Below are positions 46,041 to 58,502 of a stretch of 64,000 nucleotides of DNA, piece after piece (position 1 is the first letter of the stretch; every line of letters starts with the position of its first letter). The position numbers and the translations under genes are program-made. The notes under the pieces were generated by a model. It was not told the DNA's origin. It made no database searches and saw nothing but the letters and a program-made list of their open reading frames with translations. The stretch lies in assembly GCA_021464245.1 (NCBI GenBank), contig JADCRB010000068.1, positions 13,865,351 to 13,929,350 on the forward strand, given 5' to 3'. The DNA comes from Carallia brachiata (taxonomy: Eukaryota > Streptophyta > Magnoliopsida > Malpighiales > Rhizophoraceae).

Positions 46041-46229
46041 CTCTCTTTGTCATACTGGTTTTCGCTGTGTTGATCTTCATACTGGATGTATCTTTATTGA
46101 GACATTTAAAATTTCATGAACAATTTTTTCCTTTCTTATAGCTTAAGACACTAGCCTTATCTAAGTCCTTTGGTCTGGTCCCATGGCTTACCATCTTGCA
46201 ATAGACTCGTCACTTGTTCCTAGGTATGC

Positions 46230-46700
46230 CTCTTTCTCAATCTTTTATTCAACCAACTAACAAACCCACTTCATTAACTACTCTTCCATTATCCACATCT
46301 TCCTGACCTTTATCCTCATCACCAACAAATTTAAACCCAATTCTATCTCCACGACATTCAAAATTAAACAATTCCAACTCACCATCCTTTTCTGCTCCCT
46401 TATTTGAACCATCATCTTCCCCACCAAAATCAAATTCTTCCAACTCACCATCAAATTCAAATCCAAGTTCATTACCACAACATTCAAAATTAAACAATTC
46501 CAACTCACCATTCCTTTTTGCCTTCTTATCTGAACCACCACCTTTCCCACCAAAATCTAACTTTTTAAATTCATGTAAACATTTATCTCCAACCTCACTT
46601 ATCTCACCAAATTTAAATTCCCCAAAACCACCTCTGCCCAATCTTCTCCTCCCTTATCATCATCCCCACCAACTCCTGGACTTAAATTAGTTGTTGACTC
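46230..46700 (+). repeat. Duplicated Ser/Asn-rich linker in Copia-2
   Basis: A unit of about 115 bp with CGACATTCAAAATTAAACAA and TTCCAACTCACCATC, then GAACCATCATCTTCCCCACC, occurs at 46345-46440 and again, slightly changed, at 46475-46560. It lies in the variable linker between integrase and RT. The minus-strand frames over it (Gly/Glu-rich) are shadows. Confidence 0.65.
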
Positions 46701-46879
46701 ATCCAAATATTCACAACAACCTGCTCCACTTCAACCTACCAAACGTACCCATCTGATGGTCCTTCGTCCCTCCACAATTAATCGCAATGCACAGTTGGTG
46801 TGCTCTTCCTCTCAACCCTCCTCCAAACCAAATTACTTACAAATAGTGTCCCGCACCTACTCTCAAGCTCAAACGCAAC

Positions 46880-47200
46880 CACAATGGCGACAGGCCATGT
46901 CTGAAGAATTCCATGCCCTACTTTAAAATCGCACATGGGATTTAGTGCCTTGTCCTCCTAACTGCAATATTGTTGGAAATAAGTGGATTTCAGGATTAAA
47001 TGTGATGCTTAAGGACAAATTGAGTGTTATAAGGCTCGTTTGGTTGCCAGAGGCTATAACCAGAGTGAAGGACTAGACTATCATGATACCTTTAGTCCAG
47101 TTGTCAAAGCTACCACAATACAATTGATTATTTCTCTTACTGTTCAACATGGCTAACCTATGTATCAACTAGACATATCTAATGCTTTTCTCCACGGAAA
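46880..47200 (+). pseudogene. Copia-2 reverse transcriptase N-terminus
   Basis: QWRQAMSEEFHALL, a stop, then NRTWDLVPCPPN and NKWI open the Copia RT; LVARGYNQSEGLDYHDTFSP lies in a shifted frame; YQLDISNAFLHG ends it at 47200. The YVDD box is absent because the element is cut here. Confidence 0.85.
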
Positions 47201-48647
47201 CTAATCAATAAAATCCTGCAAGTGAACAGGGCCAATCGTAGTAATAAAACTTGATAAATACTATAGGTGTTGAACCCAAGAGAACAAAGGATCAATTATA
47301 ATTTGTGCTATTTGAAAAGAAAGTTGACGTTGTGGAAATTAAAAAAATAAATAAATACTATTAAATTAAGAAAATTAAATTAATTAAATGAAACTAATGG
47401 CACTTTGGAGATGACTCAAAAATAAAAGTACAAGGGTTATGGCTTTTCACCTAGAAGAGATTCAACTATATGAAATTTTTTTGTGGACAAGAAATTGTGA
47501 ATGTCAATTCTTCTTACTTAATTAGTATTCTTTGTCAAACAATTCAAACCATATTCAATCTAATTGTGATCTTCTCTCAAACTCACAAAGTAGATTAAAC
47601 TCATTATGAACAAAGATTTTTTAATGACATCATATGAATTTATCTCATGTCTAACTCAAAATTCATATGTTTATCTATTTTTATGCATGACTCGTGTCTC
47701 ATCTATCGATCTCCACACAAATCCTATGACTACTCTCATGGTGATCAGGCACAAAAGTATGATTAGGAACAAAATAGATAAATCAAATCCAGTTCTCAAT
47801 ATTAATTTGCAATATAATCAAAAGAACTATAAAATATTCATAAAAATCATATAATCCAACCCTAAACTAGATTACATCCCTTTCACCCTAGTTAGCCTAG
47901 TTTAGGGTTCCAGCTATTCATGCTAAAAATCAAAGGAAAACTACAATCAACATTAAAGAGTTCAAAGGAGAAAGAAAGTAAAGGAAGAGAATTGGAAAAC
48001 TTGTGTCTGACATCTTCAAGTTCCTCCCTTATGTTCTTCTCCTCTTCGCTCTCTATGCTTTTTCTTGGTCTTGTGTTTTTAGAATAGCCTCCAAAAGCCC
48101 CCTCAATATTCTGTAACTTTAGTATATATAGTACCCCCAAATAATAAAAGTGTAAACCCTAAAGTATCCAAATTTGAGTTAGAAAAGAATTTGTAAAATT
48201 TCTGGACACTTTTGACCCTGTATTTTCGGACCCAACTTTCAACAACTTTCAGGCAGAATCCCAAGTCCATCAAAACAGCAATGTTGTAGCTCTATCTCTT
48301 AGCTTCGATTTGATTTAAGAATCATCCAATTCTGACATGTGTAGAGGAAGTTATGGCCAAAATACAGAGCAGTACGCAAAGCTATGAAATTTTATCCGAA
48401 CTGAACACAAATTAGCTTTTCAACCAAATTTTGGTTTGGTTCTTTTGGTTCTTGACTTGTTTCCAATTTCAACACCCAATAGGTCCTTTTGATACACTTC
48501 AAATACTTCGGTTACGTTCATGTGTCCTACAAAATATAAAATAAGCAACCAGAGTAAAATCTGTCAAAATTCACCATATTTACATAGTTAAATCACAAAA
48601 TATATATAAAAATATACATAAAACCCATGTAAATATTGAACCTATCA
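47201..48647 (-). repeat. Gypsy-2 3' LTR
   Basis: It aligns with Gypsy-N LTRs from TAAAATCCTGCAAG to GAACCTATCA at visibly lower identity, with many small changes. The outermost TG has become CT. TATATATAG near 48123 stands where Gypsy-N has its TATA box. Confidence 0.85.
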
Positions 48648-50198
48648 AATTCCCCCACACTTGACTCCTTTCTTGTCTTCAAGCAATCACTTCATACCCA
48701 CCCCACACTAACAAGTAAGAGAGGAGAACGTCGATATTCACTAGAATTTCTCTTAAGTCAAAATCTCGATAAGAAATGAACATATATAATAACGTCAATC
48801 AAAGAGCAAATGAAATACGTTGCCAACCATGCGTAACCATTAATCTCATCATCCCTCTCATAACATAGTAAAGAGAATGTGAGTGTGTATCAAACCCCCT
48901 TATTGATCAATAGAAGATATATTGTAACAATCATGTAGAATCTAATTAAATAAACCTATCTTTAAGTCTCATAAGCTCACCTCTCTCTGCTATAGTGGAC
49001 ATACATGTCAAGAATCAAAAAGACTTCAAATTTTTATTTATTTATTTTTTATTTTTGAGAGGCTTTGAATTTTTCTCTAAATGCTAATATGCTTTTTGAC
49101 ATAAATACCATCATGTGTGGTATCGGTACCCGATTACTACTTCACAGTAGCGATTTAGAGTGCTATACGTACTCATAAATTAAGTTACCTTTTGACGTGA
49201 AGATCAACAATTCTAATGTTGACTCCCAGTTACTCAGCAACGTAAAACAAATGAGCAAAGTAACTAAGAGTAAACCAAGCCTCGAATTTTTTTTTCGAAG
49301 TACTTAAATCATCTTAACTAATGCATGTCCTTATTTTTTTCTCACCTTGAGAGTTAAGTAGACAAGTTCTAGTTCTTTCAAATATGTAAACTTAATGAGA
49401 AATTACATAAAAGTTACACACAACCAACATCTCTCGAAAAAGGGTTCTCGCGCATAAATAATCTCTTAACATATGTATTAGTGAAGAACAATTCAACTAA
49501 CAATTGATCACGATCAGCCCAATATCAAATATGCTCGAAAATTGAAATCACATGTGCTAGTTCTATCATCGGTTTTCAAAAATTTTAACTCAATGAAAAC
49601 TCCAGTGAATATCAACCAAACATGCAACCTAAGTTGAATTAGCAAAAAGTTTTGAAAAATTTTGAACAATTTAGCACAAAATCACCAAAGTTCAACTAAA
49701 ACATCCAAAACTAGCACTCCCCCACACTTAACCAACATTGTCCTCAATGTTGCAATGAAATAGAACTTAAAATAAAAAAGAAAAAATAGAAAGAGGATAA
49801 AACTACTCAGATAGAGCGTAGGAAAAGTGCAACCCTTACATGCACCACCATTCTTGGACAAACAACCTACGAACAAACAACAGGAGACAAAAAAAGTAAA
49901 GACAAAGAGAAGAGAACAGGGAGCAAAAACATATGATAGCTAAAATCCTAAAAAATAGATAAATCTAATCCTAAAAATTCTAAGTCATTAAAAAGGAAAA
50001 ATAAAACAAAAACACGCAAGCAATAAAAAAAAAACTAGATGTAAGGAATTGGGGAAATCAAGAAGGAGGTGGGTGAGCAGTGACAACATTTATAAGCTGA
50101 CGAAATTGGTGCTCTTAGGTCTCCAAAATCTAGTGCAATAATTGTCCTTATTCCTCCACCTTGTACTCAAGAGTGTCGAAGCACTGATTCACATTAGA
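48648..50198 (-). other. Gypsy-2 3' non-coding region
   Basis: Similar in order to the Gypsy-N 3' region: the GGTATCGGTACCCGATTACT block (49118) equals GGTGTCGGTACCCGATTACT (26938), and CCCCCACACTTAACCAACAT (49722) equals 27508. There are no coding frames of note. Confidence 0.65.
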
Positions 50199-51286
50199 AA
50201 ACTCATTCGTTGCACTGGGGAAAAACAAGACCCAGGCTCACGTTCTAATGGCTGAGAATGACTCGGTCTTACTTCACCATCTTCGGGCTCTATGTCATCA
50301 TCCCAGTCATCATTCTCCGTGTGGATTGCAGTATTCTTTGCCCTAAGATCCTTCCATTCCCACATACCATTAATGTAGACAAATCTCAAATGAGCAATCA
50401 TGGAATAAGAGATGACATTTTAACCAGTGGTCTTAACCATATTCTCACCTGTGAGGTCCTCCTGAAAGTATCAAAAGATCCTTGTCAAGACTAGGGGAAA
50501 ACAAAAATTTTTGTGTTCTCTATTTGATTTGGTAACCTCCCTTATAGACTGTATAATTATTGAAGCAAGAAGAATACTTGGGATTTTATCCATACCCTTG
50601 AATATCTTGTACATGAAGTAGATATCGGTGATGGAGGCCTCATTGTAGCCACCACCATGGGGAATGACATTGAAATTAAACAAGTAAATTAATAGCCGCT
50701 CACGTAGGTCACGCTTTTTGGTGTAAGTTTTTACCCTTCGGTTGATACCCTTAGAAACATATTTACCATATCCTAACTCTTTGTCGCCCTTATTTGGATC
50801 ATAATATGGATCAGAAATAATGGTTTTTGTCGTGCACGAAAACATGGGACCGTCATTCTGCAGGTAAAGAAGAGCAGCTAGATAGTCTTGATCAATAGTA
50901 ATATGAACCCCTTTCACATAAGAGTCAATCCTATTCAAGTCATCATTGTCTTTTTCCTCAATATTTGCAAAGAGCTCACGAACCATGATGGGATAATAGT
51001 CTCCCTAAAGATCCAATATAGATTCCCAACCAAGCTTCACAAATTCTTCCTGAAGATGACAAAGCTCATTAACATTGGTAGCAATAGTGCGCTTCACAAC
51101 AAGTTTATATTGTGCACAAGAAGAATACCACTGACAATTAGCTTTGGAGCTAAATCGAGTGGTGTCATATGCTCCCACAGCTTGGTTTGCTCGTCGAGAA
51201 CCTACACTTTTTGATTTCTCAACTCGACCTCTTTTTGACATAGTGACAAATGTCTTGAACCTTACAAGAAGAGATTTGAGTGACAA
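50199..51286 (-). pseudogene. Gypsy-2 accessory ORF between pol and 3' LTR
   Basis: From about 51241 the frame reads MSKRGRVEKSKSVGSRRANQ, then LGWESILDL and a single stop, then VRELFANIEEKDNDDLNRID, SYVKGVHITIDQDYLAALLY, later DLRERLLIYLFNFNVIPHGG and IYFMYKIFKG. This order (GW..hhD...hVReFYANh....h.SYVrGv.i......i) resembles the 'putative plant transposon protein' domain found near the 3' end of Athila-like elements. Function is unknown. Family membership is inferred by pattern only. Gypsy-N lacks it. Confidence 0.55.
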
Positions 51287-51289
51287 TCA

Positions 51290-52880
51290 ACCCAATTAAA
51301 TTCTAGGATAGCAACAATGACCAATCCTTTATTCCATAAACCTCCAATAAGTGTGAAATTTCCCAACATCAATGCCATAAGTAGTAATTACCCAACAAAC
51401 CAAATATTGCTCACAATGGAAGAAAGGTTTATAATGTATTAATACCCAACAATTAAAAAGCACAATTAAACCAATCTACCCATTAGAATTCACAATCCCA
51501 AAAATTTAAACTAGTTAAACAAGACCCAATCATCAATTTCAAAATTGAGCATCGTTCTAGCATGAAAGGACAAGAATTAAGAACACTAATAAAGAATTGT
51601 AGCCAAATAATCAACCTTCAAGCACCAAATTCAAATACTCGTAGAGTCAGAAAAAGAAAACAAACTATTAATTGAAAGATAAGCCCAAAAGAAGAACTTC
51701 ATCCTAGTTTCCTTCACTAAAGGACATGGGTAGCAATCACAAACCTTAGAACCAAGGTAGAACCCGCTCTAAGAGGAAGAGAACCCAAAAGCTTGATTAA
51801 AGAAATAAAAAGCCTTGTGAGAAGGATGGGTGAAGTTGGGAGAATTTGAAGGGTAATAGATGTGACAGTGTTGTGTATGGGAAAATAGGAGAAGAGATTG
51901 GTCAGAAAAAGTTAAGATTTGAATAGAGGGAGTATGAATGGGTTGGGGTTTTGGGTATTGAAGAATTTGAGTAGAAGAAGGAGCAGAAGAAGATAGAGAG
52001 GCGTGGGATGCTCGTTAGGTTTAAAACCCTTCTCTCTCTCACTCATTCTCTCTTTCTTTCTCTTTTTTTTTTTTTTAATATTCTGGATAACATAGTATCA
52101 GACCTGGTCCGGACCCAAACCAAGTCTACTTTGGTGGTTTTTTGAAGGTAGAATGGGACCAGACCAGGTCAGTCTGGGACAATATTTTTAGTATGGTACC
52201 GAACCTAGTCCAGTTCATGATTAGACCAAAATGATGCCCTCCTTCAATTCCAACATGCAACTGGACCTAGTCTGGTTGTCCACTGGGTCCAGTTGTGTAG
52301 AATTTTTTTTTTCTAAAACACAAAAATACAACCTTAAAATAGAATGGACATACCCCTACATCCTAATTTTTCCACACCGCAGGGGCTTCGCCCTCGTACT
52401 CCCAACGCAATCAACAGTATAATGAACAACAAGATCTTATGCTTCCACCACAAATCCCTTTTGAGCATACACACACACATATATATATATATATAAACAT
52501 TCCCATCAACACATATATAATCATCAAAAGGATTCTTTTTCTACTTATGCGCACCCAAACACTTAAGATAAACAATAGCAATGTATCGAACAATAGTGTC
52601 AAAGGTAAAGGTAAGAATTACTCCCTTATTCAAGCTCTTTGTAATCCATTACATTGCGATGAACATACTTTTCCTTCCTAAAGTTCTTACACATAAAAGA
52701 AAAGAAAATAAACTAAATTAAACTTATCAATCAAATCAAAATTTAAGATAAACATTGAGTTGCCTTCCAACAAGCGTTATATTTAACGTTTATAGTTAGA
52801 CGGAGCTACTGTAAATCAATCAAGCCAAATAATAGAACGAACATCTGCCACTCCATCATATTCAAAGTATAGCTTCAGCC
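51290..52880 (-). other. Gypsy-2 spacer between pol and accessory ORF
   Basis: AT-rich without frames. It contains an (AC)n(TA)n microsatellite at 52469-52496 and a copy of the Gypsy-N segment at 28262-28534 (shared GTCAAAGGTAAAGGTAAGAA-type sequence at 52598). GACCTGGTCCGGACC-type words at 52100-52290 repeat several times. Confidence 0.5.
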
Positions 52881-54120
52881 GTTGCCCATTGATAGTGAAC
52901 TTTTTCTGATCCTCTTCTTGAATCTCAACTAGTCCACAAAGAAACACCTTAGCCACCTCAAAAGGACTTGACCATCTAGACTTCAATTTACTAGGGAAAA
53001 TTCAAAGCCTAGAGTTGAATAACAACACTTTCTGTCCTTCCTTGAACTCCCTTCATTGTATGTGCTTGTCATGCCAAGCCTTGGTTCGTTCCTTATAAAT
53101 CTGAGCATTCTCATATGAGTCCCTGCGAATCTTTTCAAGCTCATTAAGTAGAAAAAGTCTCCTTTCGCCAACTGACTTCTAGTTATAATTTAGTGTCTTC
53201 ATAGCCCAATAAGCACAATGCTCCAGCTCCACAGGTAAAATGGCAAGACTTGCCAAGGACTAATTGATATGGGGACATTCCCAGCAGCATCTTGTAAGCT
53301 GTTCGATAGGCCCACAAGGCATCATCTAACTTGATAGTCCAATCCTTCCTTGAAGAGTTGACAGTCTTCTCTATAATATACTTGATCTCTCTATTGGAAA
53401 TTTCCATTTGGCCACTTGTTTGTGGATAATAAGGAGTGCTAGTTCTAAATTGACACACATACTTACTCAAGAGACCCTTAATGTCTTTATTTTTAAAGTG
53501 GACTCTATTGTCACTTATGATCACCCTCAACACCCCAAAGCGTGAGAATATGTTATTCTTTAGAAACTTCACAACCACTTTGGAAGTGTTGTTAGGTAAT
53601 GCTACAGCTTCAACCCATTTGGACACATAATCCACAGCTACTAGAATCTAGAGATTACCATGAGATGGTAGATACGATACCATAAAGTCCAGCCTCCATA
53701 CATCAAATAACTCAACTTCTTGAATACCTGTCTGAGGCATCTCTTGACACTTACCAATATTACTAGTCCATTGGCACCTATCACAAACCATCACAAAACT
53801 CCTAGCATCCTTAAAAAGTGTAGGCCAATAGAATCCAGATTGAAGCACTTTAGCTGTTGTCTTTTTAGCCCCAAAATGGCCTTCATAGGGTAATGTATGA
53901 TAATGAGTCAGAATGGCCTGCATCTCCTCCTCTGATACACATCTTCGTGTAATTTTGTCTATACAATTTTTAAAAAGCAAAGGCTCTTCCCAAATAAAAT
54001 ATTTGACATCTGAGAGAAATTGCTTCCTCTGATGATGCGATAAATCTAGAGGAACAATGTTATTGGCCAAGAAATTAACATAATCTACATACTAGAGTTT
54101 TTTGCTCTACGCAAGCAACA
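52810..54120 (-). pseudogene. Gypsy-2 integrase
   Basis: Blocks: GHFGAKKTTAKVLQSGFYWP (zinc-binding HHCC end) near 53905, VMVCDRCQ, LFDVWRLDFMVSYLPS (first Asp), [17 protein letters not shown] (second Asp; Gly of DNG is Arg), [13 protein letters not shown] (Glu), [20 protein letters not shown], and the tail KVLLFNSRLW...FPSKLKSRWSSPF near 52990. The D-D-E triad is present, but stops near 53645, 53180 and 52985 interrupt it. Confidence 0.85.
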
Positions 54121-54270
54121 AAAAAACATCTGGAAAATTATCATCAATGGGCATTTTCTCTTGCTGCTCATCCTGCTTGAATCTTGAAAGATGGTCTACT
54201 ACTAAATTTTCTGCACCCTTATTATCCTAGATCTCCAAGTCAAATTCCTGAAGCAATAAGATCTATCAGA

Positions 54271-55930
54271 TTAGCCAAGGTTTTGCATCCTTCTTCGATA
54301 GCAAGTATTTGATGGCTGAGTTATCTGTATACACAATAACCTTGGAACCAACAAGTAGGCACAAAATTTCTCAAAGGTATTAACTATTGCCAACAGCTCC
54401 TTCTTTGTTATTGCATAATTCATCTGTGTCTCAGTAACTATCCTGCTAGCATAGTATATCACATGCAACCGCTTCTCTCTCCGTTGTCCCAAGACAGCTC
54501 TGATCGCATAGTCACTAGCATCACACATCAGTTGAAAAAGTAAATTCCAGTCTAGTGCTACCATAATAGGTACCGATGTTGGCTCTTTCTTCAAATGATT
54601 AAATGCTTTCAAATATTCATCATCAAAATTAAAGGGAGCATCCTTGACTAGAAGTGCACAAAGTGGCTTAGTAATCTTTGAGAAATCTTTAATAAACCTT
54701 CGATAGAAGCCTACATGCCCAAAACAACTTCGCACAGCCCGAATTGAACTTGGTGGGGTAAATCTTTCAATAACTTCAATCTTTGCTGTGTCTACCTCTA
54801 TACCCTTCTTAGAGATTCGATGCCCTAAGACAATACCCTCCTAAACCATGAAGTGACATTTTTCCCAATTTAACACTAGGCTGGTTCCTCATACCGTTGT
54901 AGAACTTGTGTCGAATTCTTCAAACATGCCTCAAAAGAAGCCCCAAAAATAGAGAAATCATCTATGAACACTTCAATAATACTCTCCACCATTTCCGAAA
55001 AGATTGCCATCAAGCACCTTTGGAAAGTAGTTGGCGCATTGCAAAACCTGAAGGGCATTCGCCTGTATGCAAAGGTACCATAAAGATAGGTGAATGTCAT
55101 CTTTTCCTGGTCCTCTGGTACAATAGGGATCTGATTATAGCCAAAATACCCGTCATGAAAGCAATAGTGAGAATGACCTGCCAGTCTCTCTAACATCTGG
55201 TCAGTAAAGGGTAAAGGAAAATGGCCTTTCCAAGTGGCTGCATTTATCTTTCTATAATCTATGTAAACTCTCTACCTGGTGACAATTATTGTAGGAATCA
55301 ACTCATCCTTATTATTCTTCACAACTTTCATGCCTCCTTTCTTTGGAACTACCTGCACTGGACTCACCCATGAACTACCTGAGATTGGATAAATGATCCC
55401 TGCATCTAATAGTTTTAGAACCTCAACTCAAATAACCTCTTTCATATGTGGGTTAAGTCGCCTCTGATGCTATACACATGGCCTATGATTTTCCTTCATC
55501 ATGATCCTATGTGTGCAAAAAAAGGGATTAATTCCTTTGATGTCAGTAATAGTCCAAGCCAAAGCCATCCTATGCTCCCTCAACACCCGTAGTAACCTTT
55601 CTTCCTCTGTTTTGCTCAAAGAAACTGAAATAATCATAGGAATAGTACATGAGTTTCCCAAAAATGTATACCGTATGTGACTAGGTAATTCCTTGAACTC
55701 AAGCTGGGGCGGTTTCACAACTGATGGTAATGGCCTAGGCTTGCCCTCTCTCAGCTCTTCAAATACTGGTCTTGCACTCATTAGTAAAAATCCATCATCT
55801 TCCAAATGCATGACACTTTCAATACTATTTGGATCCTCATTCTCCTCAGCAATGCTCTTGGTGAGACATACCTCAAGTGGTTCTTTGAAGTTCTCTACTT
55901 TGTAAGCTATCTCTTCAATATGATCCAAAA
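54271..55930 (-). pseudogene. Gypsy-2 reverse transcriptase and RNase H
   Basis: WTITDIKGINPFFCTHRIMM opens RT near 55565, then LERLAGHSHYCFHDGYFGYN, YRRMPFRFCNAPTTFQRCLM, and EVFIDDFSIFG (FIDD in place of YVDD, close to the FMDD of Athila-type elements) near 54985. RNase H: LFQLMCDASDYAIRAVLGQR near 54535 and YYASRIVTETQMNYAITKKE. Stops near 55480, 55430, 54840 and 54760 break it. Confidence 0.86.
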
Positions 55931-55989
55931 CCTCTATGAAACAAGAGTCTCTATGTTAAGGGTACATCATGGCTTTTAAAACATTAAAC

Positions 55990-57240
55990 TCTTGCTTTTT
56001 GTTGTCCACATGCAGTGTAATTTTCCCTTACTTGACATCAATAATGGCTCCACCAGTTGCTAGGAATGACCTCTCTAGGATTATTGGGATGTCAACATCT
56101 TCCTCCATCTCTAGTACTAAAAAATCAACAGGGAAGTAGAACTCTCGTACTTTAACCAGCACATCCTCTATCTTTCCATAGGGATACTTGATAGACTGGT
56201 CAGTTAGCTGTAAGGACTCTGACGTTCGTTCCAATTCTCCCATCCCAAGCCTCATGAAAAAAGTAAAGGCATTAAATTAAAGCTTGCACCTAGGTCACAC
56301 GAATAACATTCAATGCCTAAACTACCAATGGTGCAAGTGATAGTAAAACTCCTTGCATCTTTTAACTTTGGAGGCAGCTTATTTTAAAGAATAGCACTAC
56401 ACTCCTCAATTAAATAAACTGTGGCATTCTCCTCGAGTATCCTCTTGTTTGATATAATCTCTTTCAGGAACCTTGCACATGAAGACATCTATGCAATTGC
56501 TTCTGTAAAAGAAATGTTGATGTGGATCTTCTTAAACATGTCCAAGAATTTGAGAAAATTTTTGTCATCATTCCTCTTCTTTAGCCTATTGGGGAATGGA
56601 ATCAGTAGGACATATGACTTGAATCGTGGGGGAGGAATGGTTGGAACTACCTCTTCTTTGCTGTCCTGTCCTCCCTTTCCATCATCATCAACTTTTTTAG
56701 GCACATATTCCTCTTCTTTGTGACCTCTCTTAGTGGACTTTTGTTTTTACTGAGCATGAATGGAATTACTTACCACCTTCCCACTTCTCAAGGTAATAAC
56801 TAAGACATTCTCTTTTAGGTTCACCTCGATGTTACTAGGGAGCTGGCCTTGATTCCTGCTTGAAATTGCTTTTGTTAGCTGCCCCATTTGCACCTCTACA
56901 GTGTGGATGGAAGCTTGATGGGTGGATGCAACTTGGTCAATCTTCAAGTTCAATTTCTTCATCTCAGCATCTTACAGTGACATCCTCTCATCCATCTTTG
57001 ACATGTACTGCATAAACATGTCTTCTATCTGTGGCTTATTCTCCTGGGGTTGAGATGGTTAACCTTGAAATTGGAATCTTTGCTGTTGAAACCTTGGTGG
57101 TACTAGTGGCCTTGCATTACCCTGCTCTTTCCACCCAAAATTTGAATGGTTGCATCATCCCGGGTTATATGTACTGGAATATGGATCATTCCTCTACTTG
57201 TTACTTGCATAAGCTCCAGCATAATTGACATCTTCAAAGG
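55990..57240 (-). pseudogene. Gypsy-2 protease and gag C-terminus
   Basis: SLQLTDQSIKYPYGKIEDVL and VDIPIILERSFLATGG (Gly of the LGRP strand is Glu) near 56110 are the protease. The active-site strand near 56290 is damaged. Gag C-terminal pieces: RNQGQLPSNIEVN near 56850 and MFMQYMSKMDERM near 57005. NFGWKEQGN near 57130 and ANYAGAYA-like sequence near 57215 mark the last homology before truncation. Confidence 0.82.
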
Positions 57241-58470
57241 AAGTTTTGGAGTCAATTCCTTCTTTCTTTCTTTCTTTTATTTTTTTTTTCACTATCTCTT
57301 AACTAAATTTTTCAATTAAAATTTTCAATTTCAAATTTTAGTCTTTTCACTCGAAGAATTTCTTGTCAAGATTAATGCATACAATTGATTTTGGTTATTT
57401 TAATTTCTTTATTATAGATTTTTGTTAGTTATTCTTACATATAATTACGCGAGAATATTCATTAGACTTAAAAAGAAAAAAAATTATTTCATCAAAAAAA
57501 TGAAAAAAGGATCTACTCTCAAATCTTACTTTTTAAATCAATTTAATTTAAATATAAAAAAACTTAACATTAGATTTAGGGGGAAAAATAATTTCAAATT
57601 TGTTAATTAAAAATAATATTTGAATATTTTTTGTTTTTTCCATTCTAAATAAAACGCCAACAAAGTTAAAATTATTTAAGATTTACAAAATTCACACATC
57701 GAGTGAATCTAATACTGGTTTATATATTGAATAAACTATTCAATCTAATGAAGTAGTTGTGAAGAAATATTCTAGAGTGATTGATTGCCCCACTGATCCC
57801 TCATTTCCCAATGAATATATGATACCAAAATAGGTGCATTAGGTTTTCCTTGTCTTCTTTTAATAATTGTTCTGATTCGAGCCCATAGTTTTCTTTGTTT
57901 TTTCATAAATTGTCAAAACTCATTGTTTCGCTCGTCGTCTTGTAATGATTGTCCTGATCTCTTCCTGGGTTTGCTGTGCCATCTACTTTGCTATTTTTTT
58001 TCTATCAAAACAAAATTAGAACCATGGAGAAGTAGACCAAAGTCTAAAAGAACATATGATACAAAGAAAATTGCATTAGTTATTCCTCGTCCTTTTTTGC
58101 AATTGTTCTGATTCGAGCCCATGGTCCTATTTGTTTATCTTTATAAATTGCCAAACCTCATTGTTTCGCTCGTTCTCTTGTAATAATTGTTCTGATTCCG
58201 AATTATTTTCTTTTACGAGATTCATTGCATCGTGCATGGAGATTTGCATGGTTTCCTCCTTTTCTATGATCTCATCACACCCTCCCACTTGGATTATTTT
58301 AGTTTGGGACTACCGATATGGAAATTATTTTTTTTTTAACAAACATGGAAATTAGTGTAACGCATTGACAAACGAAAATTACATTTTCCTACTCTCTATT
58401 CCCTTATCGACCCTTGACCTCTAACTGTTCTTAGTTTAAGATATATATATCATGCAAGTGAAACTCGGTA

Positions 58471-58502
<32 letters not shown>

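Larger units (their letters stand above)
43621..47200 (+). mobile_element. Copia-2: Ty1/Copia element truncated in reverse transcriptase
   Basis: LTR (about 43621-43874, ending TTTCAACA), primer site, gag, zinc knuckle, protease, integrase, then reverse transcriptase up to QLDISNAFLHGN. The homology then stops exactly where the Gypsy-2 LTR begins at 47201. The rest of RT, RNase H and the 3' LTR were not found on the far side near 57.2 kb. Several stops and frameshifts are present but the early part is less decayed than Copia-1. Confidence 0.85.
47201..57240 (-). mobile_element. Gypsy-2: Athila-like element with pol, 5'-truncated
   Basis: From left to right: 3' LTR (47201-48647), polypurine tract (plus strand AATTCCCCCACACTTG), an accessory frame (50199-51286), then integrase, RNase H, RT, protease and gag C-terminus on the minus strand. 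It stops near 57240 inside gag, so primer site and 5' LTR are missing. The LTR and gag are clearly related to Gypsy-N: for example NLKIDQVASTHQASIH is shared. It has many stops, so this copy is dead, but its intact relatives are the likely partner of Gypsy-N. Confidence 0.88.

Noticed and set aside
46249..46641. 130-codon minus-strand Gly/Glu-rich protein
   Set aside because: It is the shadow of a repeated Ser/Asn/Pro-rich linker in Copia-2 on the plus strand.
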